Shown: in pieces, positions 56,973 through 64,000 of the stretch
Position numbering within the stretch: the first letter of the stretch is position 1
Layout of the letters: each line of letters starts with the position of its first letter
Origin: Amphiura filiformis
Taxonomy: Eukaryota; Echinodermata; Ophiuroidea; Amphilepidida; Amphiuridae
DNA: 64,000 nucleotides
NCBI RefSeq assembly: GCF_039555335.1
Contig: NC_092642.1
Span: 12,746,743 to 12,810,742 of the forward strand
Reading direction: 5' to 3'
Notes under the pieces: model-generated
Seen by the model: the letters and a program-made list of their open reading frames with translations, nothing else
Databases searched by the model: none
Told to the model about the DNA's origin: nothing
Program-made: the position numbers and the translations under genes

Positions 56973-57847
56973 CTTATGAATCAAAGAAAAAGTAAAACAA
57001 TATTGATCAATGCGTTGCCTCTGCCTTAAAACTAACTCCTATTTTCCCCTTTGAGTCCCCCCCGGAAGTTTTTATTTGTCACGTAATTTTCCCTTTGAAT
57101 CCCCGGAGGTTTCTATTTGACACGCAATTTCCCCTTTGAGTCCCCGATGTTTTTATTTGCTACGTATTTTTGACTTTGAGTCCCCGGGGTTTCTATTTGA
57201 CACATATAGTTTTCCCTTTGAGTCCCCGAGGATTCTATTTCTCACGTAACTTTCCTTTGAATCTACGAGGTTTCTAATTATATTTGTCTCTTTGAGTCCC
57301 ATTGAGGTTTCTATTTGTCACCGAGTTGACCACACAAGAGATTGCCATATAGGCAGAGGCATACATACCCAAATTGGTTGAATGTGTTAAATAGGATAAC
57401 CGTATGTAGCCGTGTATTTCATAGATAATTACATTAGTCCAGTGGCGTGGCTAGCAGAGAGAGGGGGACAGAGAGACCCCCTGACAAAAAATGAAAGAGA
57501 AAAGTGATCCCTGACAAAAAATGAATAAAATAGCCCCCTAAATTTTTATCACTTAATGATTACGGAATAAATCAAAATATGCAGGGGTCTATATCGGGAT
57601 GACGGTTATAAAAATTGCAATGTTTGCAGAATGCAGAGTAGTTTACTGTAACCCATCCCCATCTACAGTTAATGCGCTTTACGCGATTCGCCGGTAACGT
57701 CGCTCTGTTGACAGGTTAAATATATTACAACGATATTTTTTTTGGTTCCTGTTGGGTTTTGTCAGACAGCCGTTCTGGTATCTTAAGCCATGTCATTTGT
57801 AGTGATATTGAACAGAAAACAACGACCAAATATATGTTTCAACTTAC

Positions 57848-57988
57848 TCTGATATATGCTGCGTCTCTGTCAATAAGATCAGCTAATTTTAACAGCAAGC
57901 GCCCTCTTGCTGAAGCGTCTATTCGCCGCCATGTTGATCCAAGTTTGAAGGCTTCACGCGCTGCCTTAACAGCTAGATCGATATCAGC
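57848..57988 (-). CDS. ALDH copy 2, 141-bp exon ([17 protein letters not shown])
   Basis: 47 codons, phase 0, reading [20 protein letters not shown], then [20 protein letters not shown]. Donor GTAAGT. Confidence 0.95.
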
Positions 57989-58222
57989 CTTAGAAAAAAA
58001 AACACATTTTCAAAAAATATTTTACATTATAATAAATTTCTTTTATATATGCTTAAATACAGAGTGTAGCTAAGTTATTCCCATCAAATGTTCAGGGGTC
58101 TATTTCAGAAAGCCTTTAAACATGGTATCGCATTCGTCAGCCTCCCTATTCCGAAACGTACGACCACGATATAACCACCCTCAAAATGTGCGAATTCTCG
58201 CAGTTGTGGAAATTCCAACTAT

Positions 58223-58285
58223 GGTGAGAAAGAAAGAAAGAAAGAAAAAAGAAAAAAGAAAGAAAGAAGGAAAGAAAGAAGGAAA

Positions 58286-58383
<98 letters not shown>

Positions 58384-58395
58384 AGAAAGAAAGAA
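58223..58395. repeat. (GAAA)n microsatellite, about 170 bp
   Basis: AGAAAGAAAGAAAGAAAGAA with a few GAAG and AAAAAG interruptions, in the ALDH copy 2 intron. Missing at the paralogous place in copy 1. Open frames of poly-Lys/Arg or Leu-Ser-Phe across it are artefacts. Confidence 0.95.
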
Positions 58396-58427
58396 CCTTT
58401 TGGATGATAGCGTAGTATTATGTCTAC

Positions 58428-58532
58428 CTTGTCTCCCTCCTGCACGTCACATATCTTCTCACTGGTTGATGGATTCAAAGTGACAAATGTCTTGCCACTT
58501 ACTGAGTTGACAAACTCATTGTTGATGAATAC
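58428..58532 (-). CDS. ALDH copy 2, 105-bp exon (VFINNEF...VQEGDK)
   Basis: The first exon found: [35 protein letters not shown], phase 0 at both ends, donor GTAGAC. The methionine-bearing exon would precede it at higher coordinates, but nothing convincing is seen up to 64 kb. Confidence 0.9.
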
Positions 58533-58995
58533 CTAATGGATTAAACACAAGATTAGCACAGGGTTAGGCCTATTGGTAGTGTAGTGCGTATACATTAAAA
58601 TGGTAAAGTGTCCAATTTAATTTATGAAGAGATATAAGGCAGGGATGCTAATTAACCGCTCTTTTGTTCATATTAACAGTTGAGTAAGTTCGAGTAAAAT
58701 TCGTTATACTCGTTACCTTGAGGGAATTAACGTCTAAATATAATCGCCCATTCTTTTATAGTAACCTCCAAAACATGAACAATATTACCCACACAAGATG
58801 CCAATTTTGTTCATTAGCCAGAGTGCAAGTAACCAAACAAGTGAACAAATGTTTGTCTGCTAGTGTACTTGAGGATATATGGAAATAAAATAGGAATGAG
58901 TGAATGAAATGTAACATTAACGTTTGTCTTTTTTTTAATAAAGATGATTAAATAAAAAAGGCCATGGAATTGCATTATCTTTGATTTAGACTTAA

Positions 58996-59655
58996 GGGAA
59001 GGGGTATGAACGTTTGGACAGTATTTATTGTGGGACATTAGAGCACATCAGACATATCGAATTGCATTCTGAATACAAAGAATGTCCTTCTGATATCAAA
59101 TAATTTTGATTTTTTGAAATTCGCAATTTAATACACATTTTATGGCAAATCATTAAAGATTGATATTTTTGATATTTAACAGTACTCGAAGTAAACTTTA
59201 TAAATCTGATGATTTATACTTAAAGTGTATGTAGGTGGGATGAAAAACCGATGATCAATTGAAAATTTTGCCCTTTCGTATTGAAGATATGGATTTTTTT
59301 CCCAAAACACCAAAAGAAATTAGGTCTTTTGGGAAAAAATCCATATCTTCAATATGAAAGGTCAAAATTTTCAATTGACCGTCGGCTTTTCCTCCCAGCT
59401 ACATACACTTTAAGAATATATCATTAGATTTATATAATTTACTTCGAGGACTGTTATATATCAAAAATTTGAAAAATATCAAATTTTTATAATTTGTCAT
59501 AAAATTTGTATTGTATTGTGATTTTCAAAAAATGAAAATTATTTGATATCAAAAAGACATGCTTCGTATTCAGAATGCAATTCGATAGGTCTGAGGTGCT
59601 CTCATGTCCCACAAAAAATACTTTCGAAACGCAATAAACGCTCATTCTAGATCCC
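58996..59655. mobile_element. TTAA element, copy 3 of 3
   Basis: TTAA at 58992-58995 and 59656-59659. The 660-bp body matches 1856-2520 in the same orientation, with GGGGTATGAACGTTTGGACAG and CGCAATAAACGCTCATTCTAG at the ends. Confidence 0.9.
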
Positions 59656-59949
59656 TTAAACAAATCGGTATTTTAAGGAATCACTTTGCACATGGCTTTG
59701 AGGACCAATGTGCCACTTAGAATTTTGGAAACATACCATTTTGCACTCAGGAAATATCATACTTTAACATGGTAGACGTAAAAATCCGGTTCTAGATACC
59801 TCCAACCAAGGCCCCTACAAAAAGTGGCTTATGGAAGCTTATGGACTAATGTAAGCTAATGTATTCAACCTATCTCACTCCCCTCATTCAACATACTAGT
59901 AATACAACACTCTACACTGAACACCGTCCAGTCTGCCAAGTCGTATTAC

Positions 59950-60700
59950 TGTAGTGAGAGTTCAAGTTCAAGTTTATTTCACCATCATCATATCATATAT
60001 ACACGGTAACAAAATATCAAGAAAAGGATGGTAGGACAATCAAAAGAGCAAAGCTCGAAAGATGTGATTGCCCTCAGTGCAAAACAACAACAAAACAACA
60101 ACAACAAACAAATAGATGCCTACAGACAAGGACGGGGTGCAAACGGCAGACTGACAGGACTAGTGCAGACAGACAATGACGTTGGCAATGGCAATGGCAT
60201 ATAAAAAAATCCAATTGAGAAATATATAAGTATGCATGTTAACTTACAGTACAATGATACAATATTATGATACTTGGCATTTGTGAATACAAAATTATGA
60301 GTAGGCTACATTATAAAGAAATCAAGTAATTTTTATAGCTGCGTTTAAAAGAATTAGGAGACAAAGCAATTTTGATATCATTGGGGATGAATTCCATAGC
60401 AATGGGCACTGTCTTCTATAATGGTATTTCTGGCCAAATCATATTTGAATATTGCAGGACGATACAAATTGGATGAACGAGTGGAATAACTGTGGATGGC
60501 CATATTTTTAACAAAATAATTGGCAAAATTACAAGGCATGTTGTATACTGAAATTATACATAAATAAAGCTTTGGTAAATTTATGGATATCAAAAATATT
60601 CAAAGTATTTAGCTGAAAAAAGTGATGTGTGGGCAAGCCACGTAGAATTGGTGTATAACCTGATAATTCTCTTTTGTTTAACAACAATAAAATTCAAATT
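59950..60700 (-). mobile_element. LINE 3' fragment
   Basis: The minus strand ends with GATGGTGAAATAAACTTGAAC. A 71-codon frame (60593-60378) reads FVKNMAIHSYSTRSSNLYRP, like the C-terminal tail of Jockey/CR1 reverse transcriptases ('HSY.TR....L'). The catalytic domain is absent. The assignment is tentative. Confidence 0.5.
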
Positions 60701-60869
60701 ACAGTTGTTAGGATCTGCCCAAATTATAAGATTAAGGGGGAGGGGACCCGGGGAGGGGACGTGCATTTAAATTTTTCCTTCGAGATAAGGGTGGGATGCG
60801 AAATTTTTGAGAGAAATTATATGAAAATCCTCCGTCCCCCCGGCTGGCGTAAACAGTGATCCTCCCTAC

Positions 60870-61320
60870 TTCCCTACCTGTGTATACTTGACTTCTGGTA
60901 CAGTCATGGTTTCCTGTTAATGTATGTCACGTGCAGAACCAATTGATGCAGAATAGTACAATTTTCAGAAGCAACAAACTGCACCTATGTGCAGGCCCGT
61001 ACGCAGGATTTTTTTGGGGGGTGCTGATTTTGAAAAAGTGGACTTTTTTTCCAAAGGTGGGGGCGATTTTGTGAAAAGTGGACTTTTCCCCAAAAACTTG
61101 GACCTTTTTTGACCAAAAAACGTAAAAAACCTGATTTTTCAATTTTGGGACTTTTTGTATACTTTTGCAAATTTGGGGAGGTGCGGTCGCACCCCCCGCA
61201 CCCCCCCTGCGTACGGGCCTGCCTATGTGGTTGGCGTCAAGCACGAAATGCAAACGACTGAAAAGAGAGCTGAGTCAGGTTTGTTTGTGGGCTTCGATGA
61301 GTTGGTTCTCACAGAGGTTA
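60870..61320 (+). repeat. Third copy of the right end of block A/B
   Basis: CCTGTGTATACTTGACTTCTGG, TGCAGAACCAAT and AAGCACGAAATGCAAA...AAAGAGAGCTGAGTCAGG match 12430-12580 and 36310-36455. Interrupted by a 230-bp hAT-like MITE. Confidence 0.75.
60992..61221. mobile_element. 230-bp hAT-like MITE, ends CAGGCCCGTACGCAGG
   Basis: The perfect inverted ends CAGGCCCGTACGCAGG / CCTGCGTACGGGCCTG lie between 8-bp duplications CCTATGTG (60984-60991, 61222-61229). Blocks A and B are uninterrupted at this position (CCAATGTGGTT). The arms pair further (GGGGGG, GCACC). Confidence 0.9.
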
Positions 61321-61603
61321 AAAGTCCACCTATATAGTTTTGCTACATGATTGAACATTTACGCGTCTTCAGCTGTTGGTATCTGTGTGCAATCTGATAT
61401 GTCACATGAATGACCTAATGGTATCAGCTTTCATAGCATTTCAACATGATCAAACGACATAATCACTTGTGCTGGGCTTATCTTGAAAGCAATGGATGAG
61501 TAAATATTATTTTTTGCTAGTGTATAGTTTAAAAACTCAATACATAATTTTTTAATAACAATCTGCATCGTCAACAAAGTTTAGTAATTAAAACTTCTAT
61601 TAA

Positions 61604-61797
61604 CAATTGTGCCTGTTACATTATGTGTTTATTGATTTTAGCGCGTGGTGCTTTATGTGCAATACAACGATGCGTTTCCATTGAAAATCGTTGAAATGTC
61701 AACTTTTGATTTGGGGGTTTGAGGGTTTGGAGAAATTATCAGATTGTTGAATATAGCAAGGATAACTATAACTGACGAGTTTCTTTTTGTGCCTGGT
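61604..61797. mobile_element. Right half of a CACCAGGCACAAAAAG MITE
   Basis: Matches 5172-5456, including ATACAACGATGCGTTTCCATTG and CTGACGAGTTTCTTTTTGTG; the left half is missing. Confidence 0.75.
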
Positions 61798-62077
61798 TCA
61801 ATTGGGTCTGGCACCACAATCCAAATGGTATAAATTACATCATACCCGTCCGGAAGCCTATTGTGCAAAATCAAGAGATTCTTATAGGTAGGCTGATGCA
61901 CAATTTAATGTCTAGCGTTCTATTATACAAGCTTATGCAAACCACTGTAATACAAACCTATGGACCTTTTTCCTAATGTGTAATTTATTGTTGTTGTATT
62001 CCATATGTATTTTGTCACGTTCTTTTTGGAGCAAAAGCGCTGTGTTATTTGTAGAGCGCTATTAGAAATGTGTTTTA

Positions 62078-62100
62078 ATAATAATAATAATAATAATAAT
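62078..62100. repeat. (AAT)n microsatellite
   Basis: AATAATAATAATAATAATAAT directly next to the ALDH exon remnant. Confidence 0.9.
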
Positions 62101-62101
62101 G

Positions 62102-62269
62102 GACCTATGTTTCCAAATACGGATTGCCTATACCGTCTCTTAGCTCTTGCAATACTCTCCTTGACAAATTCGTCGAAATTTTCCTCTTGTACAAAATGTT
62201 CTTGATGCAGCCAGGCAAACCTGTCAGAATGATTGAAGACCCCTTTATGGCTAACAGCGTTATCCACCA
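62102..62269 (-). pseudogene. ALDH third-copy exon remnant (catalytic-Cys exon), frameshifted
   Basis: The main minus-strand frame gives VDNAVSHKGVFNHSD, then unrelated residues, then HFVQEENFDEFVKESIARAK. The first and last parts match the 185-bp exon of copy 2. Between them the ALDH motif QVCLAASRTF is present in a neighbouring frame, so at least two indels flank the catalytic Cys codon, and another follows near GNPYLET. It is more diverged from copies 1 and 2 than they are from each other. No other exon of this copy is recognised. Confidence 0.85.
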
Positions 62270-62499
62270 GAATCAATATTTTATTATAATTATTAAGAAT
62301 GCACAATATTCATTATTTCATTATCAATTGCTTCTATTCAAGATCGCATCAAAGTAAATTTCTATGCGCGCCTCAATTGTATGGACATGCACCGATGGCC
62401 AAAATTACTGTTCAATACATTATTAAGTCTTGATTGTAATATCGATCACATTAGATTTAAATGGCTGTCTTCTGTCCGATCCGCTCTAAATAGCTCTAA

Positions 62500-63376
62500 A
62501 TAAATGCGATCTAGGCCATCTTGGGTATGATTCCACGGCAAATCCACACTGGGCAAAAACGTGTTTTAAGGAAGCTAACAAACAAATGTACGAGTGCACT
62601 TGGTATGATAACGCTAAAGCTAAATCTTCTCTTAATGACTATGTTTTGTATAAGAAAGAATTGAGACTGGAGAAGTATCTTTTGGAAAAAACTGATTTCC
62701 GAGGAGCAAGTTTCAAATTTAAGGCACGGTCTAACACTCTACCCCTAAATGGTAGAATTCATTCCTGGAATGTAGGCATGGACGAAAATTGTCCCATGTG
62801 CAAAAATGATAAAGAAGATATTCGCCATTTCCTCTTTACATGCACCGCCTTGAATGGTATTCGTTCGGAAGAATTCTCCGAGCTCGAGCGTACTCTTTCA
62901 GAACAGAACTTAGAAATGTTCTGGCAAATCTTTATGGCGGGGGACTTAGACGTGAAACTGTGCCTTATGTTGGGAACCTCATGTGACCGTGAGAATGTAC
63001 AAGTCAACAATTGTTTTGATATGTTTTGTAAAAGTTACTTAAAACGTGCATGGTCCTTGAGATCCTCTGTCTTGAAAGATATTTAATGTCATGTCATACC
63101 AGTTTATAATATAATTGTATTTTTTTCATTATTCTATATTATGTTTTATTTTTCCTGCTAAGGACCCATTTCAAGTCAACTTGGGTTCAGACAGGCAATT
63201 TCTTTTCCTTTAATTTTTGTACCAAGGCCATTATTTTGCATGTAGGCCTATATTCAATTGTGTTATAATTTTGTTTATATATAATGTATATTTGTTGTTT
63301 TTGAACGCGCCGCTGGTTAGGCGTGTGCCACTGATACAAAAGTGTATGTTCCAATAAATAAATAAATAAATAAATA
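62500..63376 (+). mobile_element. 5'-truncated LINE with AAAT tail
   Basis: A plus-strand coding remnant (62586-63086), 3' sequence ending TGTGCCACTGATACAAAAGTG and a tail of AATAAATAAATAAATAAAT (63354-63375). Confidence 0.75.
62586..63086 (+). pseudogene. LINE ORF2 C-terminal region with zinc-binding motif
   Basis: A 166-codon frame: FKFKARSNTLPLNGRIHSWN, then CPMCKNDKEDIRHFLFTC, which has the C-x2-C...H-x4-C spacing of the zinc-finger segment at the end of many LINE polymerases. The remainder is helical and ends at LRSSVLKDI. The reverse transcriptase itself is absent. The family (Jockey, I or RTE-like) cannot be told from this part. Confidence 0.7.
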
Positions 63377-63399
63377 TTATAAAGAAAGACTTGAGAACT

Positions 63400-64000
63400 G
63401 TAGATATGTAAGAGAACTTCTTAACAAACACAATAAGCCCATACCAGATGTTGATTGTCCCATACAGCTTGCCAATCAGTTTGGGGTGAATTCTTTGTTA
63501 ATAAGGTTGAAACCATTCGTAATGAGGTTGACAATATTGGCACATAATTTTGTAACAATGATAATGTATGTGATGTATTAGACAATACTCCCAATGTGAG
63601 TCATAACATACCCATGCTGAATCATTTCAATGGGGTTTCTATAAGCGACTTGTTGAATGTGTCGCTACAAGTCGTGTGCCTTAAACATGTTAAACGTGTT
63701 ACCTACTTGGTTTGTTAAACAACATTCCACTGAGCTACTTCCTGTTCTGGAAGAATTGTTAACATATGTCCCTGTCATCTGGATCTTTTCATCAGATCTC
63801 TGCAATGCCATCATAACACCTGTGTTGAAGAAACCTTCTCTCAATAAGAATGAGTTGAAACATTATAGGCCAGTTGCCAATCTGCCTTTTATTTCAAAAA
63901 TAATTAAAAAGTACGTTGCTAGCTGAGCCTAAGCAGTCTGCCTATAAGTCACAACATAGCACTGAAACTGCGCTTGCATGTGTTCACAACAATTTCTTGT
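63400..64000 (+). pseudogene. LINE polymerase fragment, N-terminal part of reverse transcriptase, runs off the window
   Basis: Plus-strand pieces: GEFFVNKVETIRNEVDNI (63487), VIWIFSSDLCNAIITPVLKK and KHYRPVANLPFISKII (63777-63905), then after a small deletion KQSAYKSQHSTETALACVHN (63930-63990). These are the fingers and the start of the palm of CR1/Jockey-type enzymes ('YRPVSNL.F.SKI.E', 'QSAYR..HSTETAL'). Frame breaks near 63490 and 63923 show it is inactive. Confidence 0.8.

Larger units (their letters stand above)
46501..58532 (-). pseudogene. Aldehyde dehydrogenase (ALDH1/ALDH2 class, retinal dehydrogenase-like), copy 2, one in-frame stop
   Basis: Eleven exons with GT-AG junctions that join in phase: 105, 141, 127, 191, 114, 103, 185, 165, 158 and 75 bp, then the last exon. 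Features in order: [42 protein letters not shown] with the conserved Asn, [14 protein letters not shown] with the NAD-binding Lys, [15 protein letters not shown] with the general-base Glu, [15 protein letters not shown] with the nucleophile Cys, IFGPVQQ, and GGYKMSG. From memory, these exon sizes agree with vertebrate ALDH1/ALDH2 genes. The first coding exon (about 20-40 residues) is not visible upstream to 64 kb. The 75-bp exon has TAA at 47647-47649, which would remove roughly the last 40 residues including GGYKMSG. Everything else looks functional, so loss may be recent, allelic, or an assembly error. The substrate (retinal or other aldehyde) cannot be read from sequence. Confidence 0.9.
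44745..58800. repeat. Segmental duplication, ALDH block copy 2
   Basis: Same-orientation partner of 20790-29770. Copy 2 retains the central 8 kb that copy 1 has lost and carries its own insertions (mariner 45471-46454, hAT-like 46946-47580). Confidence 0.85.

Noticed and set aside
58122..58478. Open frames of about 100 codons on both strands (Lys/Arg-rich and Leu/Ser/Phe-rich)
   Set aside because: Simple translation of the (GAAA)n microsatellite; the minus-strand one only borrows the real ALDH exon at its start.
1..64000. CRISPR arrays, rRNA, tRNA, bacterial operons or phage genes
   Set aside because: None is seen. The tandem repeats have eukaryotic minisatellite character, and no cloverleaf or conserved RNA core was recognised by eye.

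Overview
This is animal nuclear DNA: AT-rich, intron-bearing, with no operons and no bacterial signals. It is built almost entirely from transposable elements and two duplicated blocks. The mix of a DIRS/Ngaro-type tyrosine-recombinase retrotransposon, CR1/L2/Jockey-type LINE tails, mariner/Tc, hAT, Harbinger-like and TTAA-targeting DNA elements, plus an ALDH1/2-family gene with the exon phasing known from vertebrate ALDH1/ALDH2, suggests an invertebrate deuterostome such as an echinoderm or hemichordate. The species cannot be fixed from sequence alone.

The only host gene I can support is an aldehyde dehydrogenase of the cytosolic/mitochondrial ALDH1/ALDH2 class (retinal dehydrogenase-like). 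It is present three times in the same (minus) orientation. Copy 1 (24.37-29.53 kb) keeps exons for the N- and C-terminal parts but has lost the four central exons carrying the catalytic Glu and Cys. It also has a 4-bp frameshift in one exon and a 577-bp insertion inside another. Copy 2 (46.50-58.53 kb) has eleven well-formed exons with all catalytic residues and good splice sites, but a single in-frame TAA in the second-last exon. A third, frameshifted exon remnant lies at 62.10-62.27 kb. The first coding exon is not visible for any copy.

Layout: 0-12.56 kb is repeat block A, which carries a 5.7-kb element with 1.15-kb terminal inverted repeats. 12.56-20.8 kb is repeat-rich DNA with two truncated LINEs and one 1-kb inverted-repeat element. 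20.8-29.8 kb is the duplicated ALDH block, copy 1. 30.32-36.45 kb is block B, a second copy of block A without the 5.7-kb insert. 36.5-44.7 kb holds a DIRS/Ngaro-like retroelement, itself interrupted by a Harbinger-like MITE and flanked by a 977-bp palindrome. 44.75-58.8 kb is the ALDH block, copy 2. 58.8-64 kb holds a third copy of a TTAA element, LINE fragments, a third copy of the right end of block A, and the ALDH remnant.

The most informative property of the window is that the duplicated blocks act as filled-site/empty-site controls. For many insertions the paralogous position elsewhere in the window is empty. This fixes the exact element ends and target duplications (TA, TTAA, TAA, 5 bp, 8 bp) and gives a relative order of events. 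All comparisons were made by eye; percentages and ages would need alignment.
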